DNA from: Bacilli bacterium
Lineage (GTDB): Bacteria; Bacillota_I; Bacilli_A; RF39; UBA660
NCBI GenBank assembly: GCA_017436345.1
Contig: JAFSDH010000002.1
Coordinates: forward strand, 248,001 to 312,000
Length of the DNA: 64,000 nt
Direction: 5' to 3'
Position 1 is the stretch's first letter. The number at the start of each line of letters is the position of its first letter. Below the pieces are notes generated by a model. That model was not told where the DNA came from, searched no databases, and was given only the letters and a program-made list of their open reading frames with translations. Shown here piece after piece: positions 26,273 to 35,538 of the stretch. The translations under genes and the position numbers were made by a program.

Positions 26273-27976
26273 ATGAAATTAAAAGAAAGTTATTTTTTCA
26301 CTATAAGAGAAAATTCTAAAGATGAAGAAACAGTAAGTGGAAATCTTTTAGTGAGAAGTGGAATGGTAAAAAAAGCAGGTAGTGGGATATATTATTTTTT
26401 ACCGATGGGATTACGAGTATTCAAAAAGGTTGAAAACATAGTTAGGGAAGAAATGAACAATGCAGGAGCACAAGAACTAGTAATGCCGTCAATGCTTCCA
26501 GAAGATGTTTATGTAAAGAGTGGTCGTCGTGAAAACTTTGGCGATGATATGTTTGGATTAAAAGATAGATATGGTAGAAAATACGTTCTTGGTCCAACAC
26601 ATGAAGAAATGTTTGTTGAAGCAGCAAGAGAACATATCAAATCATATAAAGATATGCCTATTAATCTATATCAAATAGCTAATAAGTATCGTGACGAACC
26701 ACGTCCAAGATATGGTCTTATCAGAGTAAGAGAATTTTCAATGAAAGATGCTTATTCATTTGATAGAGACTTAGATGGATTACATGTTTCATACATGAAG
26801 ATGTTTAATGCTTATAAAAAAATATTTGATCGTATGGAAATAGATTATAAAATCGTAACAGCATCAACTGGTGTTATGGGAGGATTATTATCAGAAGAAT
26901 TCCAAGCTGTAACTGATATTGGAGAAGACGTCTTAGTTCTTTGTGATAAATGTGATTTATCATCAAATATTGAAATTACTGAATGTGTAGATCAAAAAAT
27001 AGTTGATCAAGAAGAAGAAAAAGAATTAGAAATGATTTATACTCCAAATGTAAGAACAATTGATGAACTAGTTAATGATTATGGTATTCCAACAGAAAAA
27101 ATGGCTAAGACATTAATCTATAAAATAGATGGTAAATTCTATGCTGTAATGGTTAAATCACATCGTGAAGTAAATGAATATAAATTATTAAGATTATTAA
27201 ATGCTAAAGAAATAGAATTAGCAGCATTTGAAGATGTTGAAAGAATAACTCATGCTGAAGTAGGATTTGCTGGACCAGTAGGTTGTGAAGTCCCAGTAAT
27301 TATTGATAATGAAGTAATAGGAATGAAAAACTTCTTAGTAGGAGCTAATAAGACAGATTATCACTATAAAAATGTAAATCTAAAAGACTTTGAAGTATAT
27401 CTTCAAGCAGATATTGCTAATGTAATTGAAGGAGATAAATGTCCTTGCTGTGGAGGAAACCTATACTTCAAAAAAGGTATTGAAATAGGTAATACTTTTA
27501 AATTAGGAACTAAATATTCAGAATCTCTTGATTTAACATATCTTGATGAAGAAAATAATTCACATCCAGTAGTAATGGGATGTTATGGTATTGGTATAGG
27601 AAGAATAATGGCTGCTATTGTTGAACAAAATAATGACGAAAATGGAATTATCTTACCAATGAATATCGCGCCATACCATGTATCAATAGTTTTAATTAAT
27701 GATAAAGATAAAAAACAAGTAAAAGTAGCTGAAAAACTATATAATGATTTAACTAAAAAAGGTATTGAAGTTGTTCTAGATAATAGAAATGAAAGACCAG
27801 GAGTTAAATTTAAAGATATGGATTTAATTGGTATACCAATAAGAATAACTGTTGGTAAAAAAGTAGAAGAAGACCAAGTTGAATTAAAACTTAGAACTGA
27901 TAAAGAAAGTACAGATATAAATATTAAAGATGTTTATAAAACTGTTTCTAAGATAATAAAAGAAAAAACTTTATAA
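26273..27976 (+). CDS. proS: Prolyl-tRNA synthetase, bacterial type
   Basis: 567 residues behind AGGAGG. Charges tRNA-Pro. Class II motifs are present: motif 1 in the N-terminal segment (FLPMGLRVFKKVENIVREEM), motif 2 (NKYRDEPRPRYGLIRVREFSMKDAYSF) and motif 3 (GCYGIGIGRIMAAIVEQ). The editing insertion (about 225-410) between motifs 2 and 3 marks the long bacterial form. A CDKCD and CPCCG pair lies in that region. The anticodon-binding domain is C-terminal. Regulated by the proline T-box. Confidence 0.95.
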   Translation: MKLKESYFFTIRENSKDEETVSGNLLVRSGMVKKAGSGIYYFLPMGLRVFKKVENIVREEMNNAGAQELVMPSMLPEDVYVKSGRRENFGDDMFGLKDRYGRKYVLGPTHEEMFVEAAREHIKSYKDMPINLYQIANKYRDEPRPRYGLIRVREFSMKDAYSFDRDLDGLHVSYMKMFNAYKKIFDRMEIDYKIVTASTGVMGGLLSEEFQAVTDIGEDVLVLCDKCDLSSNIEITECVDQKIVDQEEEKELEMIYTPNVRTIDELVNDYGIPTEKMAKTLIYKIDGKFYAVMVKSHREVNEYKLLRLLNAKEIELAAFEDVERITHAEVGFAGPVGCEVPVIIDNEVIGMKNFLVGANKTDYHYKNVNLKDFEVYLQADIANVIEGDKCPCCGGNLYFKKGIEIGNTFKLGTKYSESLDLTYLDEENNSHPVVMGCYGIGIGRIMAAIVEQNNDENGIILPMNIAPYHVSIVLINDKDKKQVKVAEKLYNDLTKKGIEVVLDNRNERPGVKFKDMDLIGIPIRITVGKKVEEDQVELKLRTDKESTDINIKDVYKTVSKIIKEKTL

Positions 27977-27982
27977 AAAAAT

Positions 27983-28012
27983 AAAAGAAGATTATAGACA
28001 TCTTCTTTTTTT
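27983..28012 (+). terminator. Intrinsic terminator after proS
   Basis: AAAAGAAGAT/ATCTTCTTTT stem with T-tract. Confidence 0.9.
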
Positions 28013-28013
28013 A

Positions 28014-28022
28014 TGTTATAAT
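28014..28022 (+). promoter_or_regulatory. Extended -10 promoter of the 208-aa gene
   Basis: TGtTATAAT, 28 nt before ATG 28050; it overlaps the end of the proS terminator region. Confidence 0.6.
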
Positions 28023-28049
28023 ATCTAATACAAAAAAGGAGTGGTTTTG

Positions 28050-28676
28050 ATGAATAGAGAATTTGTTTATTTAAATAATGAAAAAGTAGCTGTTACTGAT
28101 GAAAACGGTAAAATAACAGTTCGTGATGCTGAACTTGGTATGCGTGATGTATTAGTTAATGAAGATAAGATTGAAGATTTAGATAGTAATATTAGTCGTT
28201 TAAGAGAATCTATTAAAATCGAAAATACATCTATTAAATTAATCAATAAATGGTATAAAGTAATGGCTGGTATAAGTGCTGTTATCGTTATCGGAGCACC
28301 TATTGGTTTAGGAATAATTAATGGTTTAGGATTAATCGGAGCTTGGGCTGTAGCTGCAACTGCTGCTTGTGGATATGGATTATATACACAAAGAGATTCA
28401 CATAAAAGAATTAATGGTTATAGAAAAGAAATTCAAAAATCTAAACAATTAAAAGCAAGCTGTGAAAAAGAACTTGAATTATCAAGAGAATACAATAAAG
28501 ATTATAAAGTACCATCTTCATTAGTTGGAAGCGTTGTTGAAATCGATTCTATGAAAGATTTTGAAAGACAAGACGCATCATTACATAGAGCATTTAGAAT
28601 TGGTTATAGAGAAGAACCAAAGATATTAGTAAAAACTATGAAACCAAAAAATTCTTTAAAATATAATCATAAATAA
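28050..28676 (+). CDS. Hypothetical protein with a central membrane hairpin
   Basis: 208 residues from ATG 28050 (AAAGGAGTGG upstream; the frame extends a few codons further into that site). An N-terminal hydrophilic region is followed by a short coiled coil (~45-65), a Gly/Ala-rich pair of membrane helices (~73-112, AVIVIGAPIGLGIINGLG), a second coiled coil (~115-155) and a basic C-terminus. Symmetric coils flanking a membrane hairpin suggest a membrane scaffold or holin-like topology. I do not recognise the family. Monocistronic between terminators. Confidence 0.6.
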   Translation: MNREFVYLNNEKVAVTDENGKITVRDAELGMRDVLVNEDKIEDLDSNISRLRESIKIENTSIKLINKWYKVMAGISAVIVIGAPIGLGIINGLGLIGAWAVAATAACGYGLYTQRDSHKRINGYRKEIQKSKQLKASCEKELELSREYNKDYKVPSSLVGSVVEIDSMKDFERQDASLHRAFRIGYREEPKILVKTMKPKNSLKYNHK

Positions 28677-28700
28677 TAAAACTATAAAATCAAATAAAAT

Positions 28701-28729
28701 AAACGGACTTATTGTCCGTTTTTATTTTT
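28701..28729 (+). terminator. Intrinsic terminator
   Basis: AAACGGAC/GTCCGTTT stem, T-rich tail; the most GC-rich stem in the window. Confidence 0.9.
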
Positions 28730-28744
28730 ATATAAACTAATATA

Positions 28745-28753
28745 TGATATAAT
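28745..28753 (+). promoter_or_regulatory. Extended -10 promoter of the flippase gene
   Basis: TGaTATAAT, 24 nt before ATG 28777. Confidence 0.6.
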
Positions 28754-28776
28754 AATATAATGTAGGTGGTGATATT

Positions 28777-30312
28777 ATGAGAACATATAATTCATTTAAA
28801 AATATGGTTTTTTCCATAATATCAAATACTTTAACTATCCTAATTGGTTTTGTTGTACAAAAAGTTTTTTTAGATACTCTAGGAACTGAATATTTAGGAT
28901 TAAATAGTCTATATACTAATATTGTTAGTATGTTAGCTATTGCGGATTTAGGAATAGGTACAGCAATTATTTATAATTTATATGAGCCAATTGCTAAAAA
29001 TAAAAAAGATAAGATAAAAGCATTAATGTCTTTTTATAAAAAAACATATCATATTATTTCTTTAATTATATTTATATTTGGATTAATTCTTTTACCATTC
29101 TTAGGAATAATAGTAGGTAAAACAACCATTCCAAATCAAGAATTAATTATTCTATTTATCTTATTTTTAATAGATACTGTATCATCATATTTATTAAGTT
29201 ATAAAAGAAGTTTATTATATGCTGATCAAAAAAGTTATCTAATTTCAATTGTTCATATTGGATACTTAATAATAATGAATTCACTATTAATCGCTTTTCT
29301 ATTATTAACACAAAACTTTTATTTATATTTAATTATTAAAATAATATGTCGTATTTTAGAAAACGTAATTATAAGTATTTTAGCTAATAAAAAGTATCCA
29401 TACTTAAAAGAAAAGAATAATGAAAAACTATCTAAAGAAATAAAAAATGATATTATTTTAAAAGTAAAAGGATTATTTTTTCACAAATTAGGATCATTCT
29501 TTGTCTTAGGAACAGATAATATTTTAATATCTATATTCTTGGGTGTATCAGTTGTTGGACTATATAATAATTACTATTTAATTATCTATGCTTTAACAAC
29601 ATTAATTTGCCAAGGATTTACTTCATTTACCGCAAGTATTGGTAATTTATTAACATTGGAGTCAAAAGAAAAATCATACCAAATTTTTAAAAGAATAAGA
29701 TTTTTAAACTTTTGGATTGCTGGATATACTGCAACAAGTATTCTTGTAGTTATGGAAAGCTTTATATCATTTTGGTATGGAAAAACATATCTATTAGACA
29801 CAGGTGTTTTAATTGTATTAGTATTAAACTATTATCTAACTGTAATGCGTTATAACATAAGTACTTTTAAAGAAGCCGCAGGAATATTTCATGAAGATCG
29901 TTATATTCCAATATTAGAATCAGTTATTAATATAATAGCGTCGTTAATTCTTTTAAAGTTCTTTGGTTTAGCTGGAGTATTCTTAGGTACAATATTAAGT
30001 AATTTATTATTACATTTATATAGTTATCCTAAATATGTATTTAAAAAATTATTTAATAAAAAAATACTTGATTATTTTAAAAGTATTATAAGTTATTTCT
30101 TATTATTCATAATATCTATAACTATTACTTATTTAATATCTAGTTTAATTACTTTTAATAATCCATTTATTCAAATGATAACAAATATATTAATATCACT
30201 AATAATACCAAATTTAATATATTATTTAGTATTTAGAAATAAAGATGAATATAAGTATTTCAAAAAAACAATTAAAAAAATATTAAGTAATAAGTTGAAA
30301 GGAGCAAGATAA
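28777..30312 (+). CDS. Polysaccharide flippase, MOP/Wzx superfamily
   Basis: 511 residues, about 12-14 membrane helices, AGGTGGTGAT ribosome site. It is expected to flip lipid-linked oligosaccharide or teichoic-type precursors across the membrane. The opening (FKNMVFSIISNTLTILIGFVVQKVFLDTLGTEYLGLNSLYTNIVSMLAIADLG, residues ~7-60) is typical of PST-type exporters, where the first helix pair ends in a short amphipathic turn and a Gly-rich helix. No other capsule gene follows except galE, so the exported polymer is not identified. The next gene starts one base after its stop, so they are co-transcribed. Confidence 0.88.
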   Translation: MRTYNSFKNMVFSIISNTLTILIGFVVQKVFLDTLGTEYLGLNSLYTNIVSMLAIADLGIGTAIIYNLYEPIAKNKKDKIKALMSFYKKTYHIISLIIFIFGLILLPFLGIIVGKTTIPNQELIILFILFLIDTVSSYLLSYKRSLLYADQKSYLISIVHIGYLIIMNSLLIAFLLLTQNFYLYLIIKIICRILENVIISILANKKYPYLKEKNNEKLSKEIKNDIILKVKGLFFHKLGSFFVLGTDNILISIFLGVSVVGLYNNYYLIIYALTTLICQGFTSFTASIGNLLTLESKEKSYQIFKRIRFLNFWIAGYTATSILVVMESFISFWYGKTYLLDTGVLIVLVLNYYLTVMRYNISTFKEAAGIFHEDRYIPILESVINIIASLILLKFFGLAGVFLGTILSNLLLHLYSYPKYVFKKLFNKKILDYFKSIISYFLLFIISITITYLISSLITFNNPFIQMITNILISLIIPNLIYYLVFRNKDEYKYFKKTIKKILSNKLKGAR

Positions 30313-30313
30313 T

Positions 30314-31309
30314 ATGTATTTTATAAAAAACTTTTTTTCACATTTACTAGCATTTATAATGTTTGTTATTATTCTCTTTTTAGTAAGTACTGGTATTGCT
30401 AGAAGTATCTTAACAAGAAATCAAATAATATATGCTTTAGAAGATTCTGGATATATGGAAGAAGCTATTAATGAAATATCTAGTGAATATGAAGGGATGG
30501 AAGATGTCTGGGAATATATTGAAATAGAAGATATTATTAATAACTACATTGCTGACAAAATCTTATATGAATTAAAAAGAATTGATAATGAACCAAAAAT
30601 TGATATAGATTTATTAAATGAAAGAATTGCTGAAGGAATAGAATTATATATTGATGATACAGTAAATGAGTATACTGGTGGCTTATCTTCTATCTTTGAA
30701 AATGCTGGTTTTGATATTTCAGATAAAATATCTGATTATATAAATAATAATACAGAAATAGATTTAGAAAATAATGAAATAATTACAGAAGAAGACTTAG
30801 AGGAAATATATAAAGAAATAGATAAAGCATTTGAAGAAGTAAGAGAAAATAAAATAATTTTTAAAGCTTTAGATATCATATATAATGATACTATTAGTAT
30901 TATTTTAGTTATTACTTTAATCGTTATTTATATCATAATTTCTTTAATTAACTTTAATGCTGTAACAGGACTACTATATACAATTGCTCCTGTTAGTATA
31001 AATGCTCTTTTAACACTTATATTATTTATTACATCTTTAGTAGTCAAAGTAAGTGGTGGTATAGAAGCTAATATCGTTAATTATTTTATTAAAGAAATGG
31101 GAATAATTTCCTTTAAATATTTTATAATTCTAATATTAATAACCATAATAATCATATTTTCATATTTTATTGGTAAATATTTAAGTATATTTATATCTCA
31201 TAAAACAGGAAAAACAACTTTAGATACATTTTTTGATGATTATAATCGTGAAGAAGTTATTAGAGAAATAGAAGAAAAAGAAAATATAAATAAAGAAGAA
31301 AAAGAATAA
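30314..31309 (+). CDS. Membrane protein of unknown function
   Basis: 331 residues. An N-terminal helix (~10-30) is followed by a large, very acidic, helical extracytoplasmic domain (~35-185). Three more helices lie at about 190-290, then a charged cytoplasmic tail. The layout resembles bacterial proteins with an extracellular sensor-like domain and a C-terminal membrane bundle. The start is 1 bp after the flippase stop with AAAGGAG inside the flippase gene, so the two are probably translationally coupled and work in the same envelope process. Confidence 0.7.
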   Translation: MYFIKNFFSHLLAFIMFVIILFLVSTGIARSILTRNQIIYALEDSGYMEEAINEISSEYEGMEDVWEYIEIEDIINNYIADKILYELKRIDNEPKIDIDLLNERIAEGIELYIDDTVNEYTGGLSSIFENAGFDISDKISDYINNNTEIDLENNEIITEEDLEEIYKEIDKAFEEVRENKIIFKALDIIYNDTISIILVITLIVIYIIISLINFNAVTGLLYTIAPVSINALLTLILFITSLVVKVSGGIEANIVNYFIKEMGIISFKYFIILILITIIIIFSYFIGKYLSIFISHKTGKTTLDTFFDDYNREEVIREIEEKENINKEEKE

Positions 31310-31327
31310 TCTTTTTCTTCTTTTTAT
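31292..31327 (+). terminator. Intrinsic terminator
   Basis: AAAGAAGAAAAAG/CTTTTTCTTCTTT stem overlapping the stop codon, T-rich tail. Confidence 0.85.
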
Positions 31328-31350
31328 TGTATAATGATAATGGTGATAGA

Positions 31351-31767
31351 ATGATACTTATAAGTAGTAAAGAAAGTGAAGTAGGAAATACTCTTAATAA
31401 AAAAAGAGATAAAGCCTATTTAGATATATATAAAGAAACTGAATTTATGGGACTAGGCTTTTTAATAGATGAAGAACTAGATGTTTATAAATATCAGTGG
31501 AACATTGGTTTTAATAAAGAAACTCATAGTTTTGGTAATAATACTTATTTATTTAAATCAGAAAATAAAATTGATTATCAAAAATTAGAAACCTATTTAA
31601 TAAAAAATCTAAAGATAGTAGAAGAAGAATATAAAGATAGTTCTAATGAAGAAGAATTATATAGTGAAATAATTAAGTTAAAAACTTATGTAAATGAGTT
31701 TAGTAATAAAGAATTATATGATAAAATAAAAGAGAAAATAGGAAAGTTAATTAAGGAGGATTTATGA
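31351..31767 (+). CDS. Hypothetical protein, 138 aa, coupled to galE
   Basis: ATG 31351 sits behind GGTGATAGA; the TTG at 31327 is inside the -10 region (TATAAT 31330-31335), so it cannot be the start. The product is soluble, mixed alpha/beta, with no recognised domain. Its TGA overlaps the galE ATG (ATGA at 31764-31767), so translation of galE is coupled to it. It may be a small partner of sugar-nucleotide metabolism, but nothing in its sequence shows this. Confidence 0.65.
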   Translation: MILISSKESEVGNTLNKKRDKAYLDIYKETEFMGLGFLIDEELDVYKYQWNIGFNKETHSFGNNTYLFKSENKIDYQKLETYLIKNLKIVEEEYKDSSNEEELYSEIIKLKTYVNEFSNKELYDKIKEKIGKLIKEDL

Positions 31768-32762
31768 AAATATTAGTAACTGGAGGAACAGGTTATATTG
31801 GAAGTCATACCTGTGTTGAATTATTAGAAAATGGATATGAAGTAGTCATAGTTGATAACTTATCAAACTCAAAAAGAGAAGTTGTTGATTATATTAAAGA
31901 AATAACAAAAAAAGATGTTACTTTTTATGAAGGTGATGTTGCTGATAAAGAAATAATGACTAAAATATTTAATGAAAATAAAATTGATGCAGTAATACAT
32001 TTTGCTGGATTAAAAGCAGTTGGTGAAAGTGTTCAAAAACCATTAATGTATTATCGTAATAACATAGATACAACATTAACATTATGTGAAGTAATGAATG
32101 AATTCAATTGTAAGAAAATTGTCTTCTCATCAAGTGCAACTGTATATGGTTCACCAAAGAGCCTACCAATTAAAGAAGATTTTCCATTGTCAACAACAAA
32201 TCCATATGGAACTACTAAATTATATATTGAAGGTATCTTAAAAGATTTATATGTATCTGATAAAGATTGGAGTATTGCTCTTCTTAGATATTTTAATCCA
32301 ATTGGAGCACATGAATCTGGATTAATAGGAGAAAATCCAAATGATATACCTAATAACTTAATGCCATATATTGTAAAAGTAGCTAATAAAGAATTAGAAA
32401 TACTTAGTGTATTTGGTAATGATTATGATACTAAAGATGGTACTGGTGTAAGAGATTATATCCATGTTGTTGATTTAGCTAAAGGACATATAAAAGCAAT
32501 CGAAAAAGTATTAAAAGATAAAGGAGTAGATGCTTATAACTTAGGAACAGGTCATGGTTATAGTGTTTTAGAAATTGTAGAAACATTTAAGAAAGTAAAT
32601 AATATTGATGTTCCTTATAAAATAGTAGAAAGAAGACCAGGGGACATAGCTGCATGTTATGCTGATCCAAGTTATGCTAAAGAAAAATTAAATTGGCAAG
32701 CAGAAAAAGAAATAGAAGAAATGTGCCGTGATAGTTATAACTTTGTAAATAAAAAAGACTAA
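31764..32762 (+). CDS. galE: UDP-glucose 4-epimerase
   Basis: 332 residues, the GalE length. It interconverts UDP-glucose and UDP-galactose in the cytoplasm through an NAD-dependent keto intermediate. The extended SDR features are visible: the NAD motif GGTGYIGSH at residues 7-15, the SSSATVYG segment with the catalytic Ser near 122-124, Tyr148 and Lys152 in NPYGTTK, and the RYFNPIGAH and RPGDIAACYAD substrate-binding segments. GGAGG precedes the start within the upstream gene. Together with the flippase it points to galactose-containing surface polymers. Confidence 0.95.
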   Translation: MKILVTGGTGYIGSHTCVELLENGYEVVIVDNLSNSKREVVDYIKEITKKDVTFYEGDVADKEIMTKIFNENKIDAVIHFAGLKAVGESVQKPLMYYRNNIDTTLTLCEVMNEFNCKKIVFSSSATVYGSPKSLPIKEDFPLSTTNPYGTTKLYIEGILKDLYVSDKDWSIALLRYFNPIGAHESGLIGENPNDIPNNLMPYIVKVANKELEILSVFGNDYDTKDGTGVRDYIHVVDLAKGHIKAIEKVLKDKGVDAYNLGTGHGYSVLEIVETFKKVNNIDVPYKIVERRPGDIAACYADPSYAKEKLNWQAEKEIEEMCRDSYNFVNKKD

Positions 32763-32776
32763 TAAGTCTTTTTTTT
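32751..32776 (+). terminator. Intrinsic terminator after galE
   Basis: AAAAAAGACT/AGTCTTTTTT stem overlapping the stop codon. Confidence 0.9.
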
Positions 32777-32787
32777 ATATAAAGATA

Positions 32788-32796
32788 TGATAAAAT
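32788..32796 (+). promoter_or_regulatory. Extended -10 promoter of the first pilin-like gene
   Basis: TGaTAAAAT, 18 nt before ATG 32814. Confidence 0.5.
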
Positions 32797-32813
32797 TATA
32801 ATAAGGTGGTAAT

Positions 32814-34136
32814 ATGAAGAATAAAAAGGGATTTACTTTAATTGAACTATTAGCAGTTATTGTAATACTAGGGCTTTTAATGTCGATTGCTATACCAAGT
32901 ATTACAAGATATATTACTCAGTCAAGAAAAAAGACTTTAGCAACAAGTATCGGTGAATATATTAATGCATTAGTAACCCAAGTAAATGATGGTGAATATC
33001 ATTTCTCGGACGGAAGATATATATATGCAGTTCCAATCGAATGTATTCCTTTAGAAAAAGGAGGAACTGATCCATTTGGAGAATGGATTCAATCAAGTGA
33101 TGAATATTGGGCATATGTTTTAGTTCAATATGACCCTGAAAACTTCAATTATAAATATGGATTTACTTTCAAAGATAGTGCTGGTTATGGAATGTATCCT
33201 AAAACAAGTGCTGTTATGAGTAGTGATGGAAAAGAAATAAAAACAGATTTATTTTTATCAAGACCTAAGACTGGTCTTCATACCTTAATGACTGGTGAAG
33301 AAAACTGGAAAAATTCGGGATTTATTCTTAATGAAACAACAAAACTAAAAGTTTTAACATCAAGTAAATGGGGAAGTACTGGAAATGGTAAAAATACTTG
33401 TACTTTAATGCGTAAAGGAAGTAATTATGATAAAGTTTTATCGAAAGTAAATACAGACTATGGTAATTTTGAAGCAATAACAAAAGACGATACTAGTGAT
33501 TTGAATTACTGTACAACATTTGAATCTTGTTATGGAGATAATAATGGAGAATTAGAATATGATGAATATGGTGGATTAATTCTAGATAACGATAATCCTG
33601 TTGCTATAATTCAAGCTGAAAACTCTCAAGAAATAACTGATAAATTTTCTCTTCACTTAACTTTAAGAGCAAATACTAATCAAGTACCAAATGGAGGTAG
33701 TTTTGCATCAACTATTGTATCTGTTTCAGGACAAACCCAAGGTAATTATCTCGTTTGGGTTGGTCTATACCAAAATCATTTACATGTATATAGTTTCACT
33801 GGATCACCACAAGCTGGTGTAAATTATGAAAAAAAAGAAACAGGTTTTACAAGTATCTATGTAGGTGACTATACTAATAAAACATTTAATGTCCAAGTAA
33901 CAGGTACTATTAATAAAGAAACAAAAGTATATATAAATGGTGAGTTAAAAGAAAAGTTTACATCAGGAAATAAAAAAATAATAGTTGCTCAAACTATTTT
34001 AGGAGATTTAAGAGAACATCGTAATCTTAAGTTTACTGGTACTTTATATGAAATAGAAATATATAATAGAATAATAAGCGCCGATGAAATAAAGAGTAAT
34101 TATGAACATTCAAAAAGCGCATGGGGAATATATTAA
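32814..34136 (+). CDS. Type IV pilin-like protein with C-terminal LamG/ConA-like domain (copy 1)
   Basis: 440 residues. The class III prepilin leader KNKKG|FTLIELLAVIVILG has Glu5 after the Gly|Phe cleavage site. The hydrophobic helix would embed in the membrane or pilus core, and the globular part is displayed outside. Residues ~50-165 (DGEYHFSDG to FKDSAGYGMY) are shared with the next two genes. The C-terminal ~200 residues have a laminin-G/concanavalin-like pattern, with VYINGELKEKF and the closing LYEIEIYNRIISADEIKSNY, typical of LamG_3 carbohydrate- or protein-binding domains. No pilus ATPase or prepilin peptidase gene is nearby. It may be a minor or adhesive pilin. Confidence 0.85.
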   Translation: MKNKKGFTLIELLAVIVILGLLMSIAIPSITRYITQSRKKTLATSIGEYINALVTQVNDGEYHFSDGRYIYAVPIECIPLEKGGTDPFGEWIQSSDEYWAYVLVQYDPENFNYKYGFTFKDSAGYGMYPKTSAVMSSDGKEIKTDLFLSRPKTGLHTLMTGEENWKNSGFILNETTKLKVLTSSKWGSTGNGKNTCTLMRKGSNYDKVLSKVNTDYGNFEAITKDDTSDLNYCTTFESCYGDNNGELEYDEYGGLILDNDNPVAIIQAENSQEITDKFSLHLTLRANTNQVPNGGSFASTIVSVSGQTQGNYLVWVGLYQNHLHVYSFTGSPQAGVNYEKKETGFTSIYVGDYTNKTFNVQVTGTINKETKVYINGELKEKFTSGNKKIIVAQTILGDLREHRNLKFTGTLYEIEIYNRIISADEIKSNYEHSKSAWGIY

Positions 34137-34156
34137 AGGACAATAGTCCTTTTTTA
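34135..34156 (+). terminator. Intrinsic terminator between pilin-like copies 1 and 2
   Basis: AAAGGAC/GTCCTTT stem with T-tract. Confidence 0.85.
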
Positions 34157-34176
34157 TATGAAAAAATATAATTATA

Positions 34177-34185
34177 TGTTAATAT
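34177..34185 (+). promoter_or_regulatory. Extended -10 promoter of the second pilin-like gene
   Basis: TGtTAATAT, 19 nt before ATG 34204. Confidence 0.45.
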
Positions 34186-34203
34186 GTTATTATAGGTGGT
34201 CTT

Positions 34204-35529
34204 ATGAAGAATAAAAAAGGTTTTACGCTAATAGAATTATTAGCTGTTATTGTAATACTAGGACTTATAATGTCTATTGCTATACCAAGTATTACAAGAT
34301 ATATTACTCAGTCGAGAAAAAAGACTTTAGCAACAAGTATTGGTGAATATATTAATGCATTAGTAACCCAAGTAAATGATGGTGAATATCGTTTTTCTGA
34401 TGGAAGATATATATATGCAGTTCCAATCGAATGTATTCCTTTAGAAAAAGGAGGAACTGATCCATTTGGAGAATGGATTCAATCAAGTGATGAATACTGG
34501 GCCTATGTTTTAGTTCAGTATGATCCAGCTAATTTTAATTATCGTTATGGATTTACTTTTAAAGATAGTGCTGGTTATGGAATGTATCCTAAAACCAGTA
34601 CTATTATGAGTAGTGATGGAAAAGAAATAAAAACAGATTTATTTTTATCAAGACCTAAAACTGGTTTACCAAACGTAATGACTGGTGAAGAAAATTGGAA
34701 TCAATCAGGATTCATTGTAAAAGAAGAAACGAGATTAAAAGTTTTAACAGCAACTACTGAAGGAAAAATAGGTAATGGTAAAACAACATGTACTTTAGCT
34801 AGAAAAGGATCAAACTATGATTCAGTAAGTTCAAAATTTAATACAGATTTTGGAAACATGGAAGCCAATAAAGAATCATATAAAACAGAAACTAATCATT
34901 GTAGTAGTTTCCAAGAATGTTATGGAGATAATAATGGAGAATTAGAATATGATGAATATGGTGGATTAATTCTAGATAATGATAATGCTGTAGCTATAAT
35001 TACATCAGAAAATGCTGTAACTGATATTACAACAGAGTATTCAGTTCATTTAACAGTAAAAGCTAGTACTAATCAAGATCCGCCTGCTACTACATATGCC
35101 GCTACTATTGTAGCAGTAGCTAACAAGGGTGCAGGAAATTACATTTCATGGATAGGGTTATACAAAAATTATTTACATATTTATAGTTTTGAAGCCAATT
35201 CTCAACCAAATAGAAATACTACTTATACAACAACAGGTTTTACAAGTATTTATATAGGAGACTATAATAATAAAACATTTAATATCCAAGTAACAGGAAT
35301 TAAAGGTGGTAAAACAAAAGTATATATAAATGGAGAAATGAAAAAAGAATTTAATTCTGGTAATATGGGTATTAAAATGGAACAAGTTACAATAGGGGAT
35401 TTACGACCATATCGTAATCTTAAATTCACAGGTACTTTATATGAAATAGAAATATATAACAGAATAATAAGTACTGATGAAATAAAAAGTAATTATGAAC
35501 ATTCAAAAGAAGCATGGGGAATATATTAG
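34204..35529 (+). CDS. Type IV pilin-like protein with LamG/ConA-like domain (copy 2)
   Basis: 441 residues behind AGGTGG. The first ~165 residues are nearly identical to copy 1, with only a few substitutions such as HFSDG to RFSDG; long runs of DNA are also identical. The C-terminal LamG-like domain is clearly homologous but much more diverged, although its ends (DNGELEYDEYGGLILDNDN and the final LYEIEIYNRIIS) are conserved. This points to a recent duplication or gene conversion at the 5' half and diversification of the exposed domain. The next gene starts 9 bp after its stop. Confidence 0.85.
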   Translation: MKNKKGFTLIELLAVIVILGLIMSIAIPSITRYITQSRKKTLATSIGEYINALVTQVNDGEYRFSDGRYIYAVPIECIPLEKGGTDPFGEWIQSSDEYWAYVLVQYDPANFNYRYGFTFKDSAGYGMYPKTSTIMSSDGKEIKTDLFLSRPKTGLPNVMTGEENWNQSGFIVKEETRLKVLTATTEGKIGNGKTTCTLARKGSNYDSVSSKFNTDFGNMEANKESYKTETNHCSSFQECYGDNNGELEYDEYGGLILDNDNAVAIITSENAVTDITTEYSVHLTVKASTNQDPPATTYAATIVAVANKGAGNYISWIGLYKNYLHIYSFEANSQPNRNTTYTTTGFTSIYIGDYNNKTFNIQVTGIKGGKTKVYINGEMKKEFNSGNMGIKMEQVTIGDLRPYRNLKFTGTLYEIEIYNRIISTDEIKSNYEHSKEAWGIY

Positions 35530-35538
35530 GTGATTAAT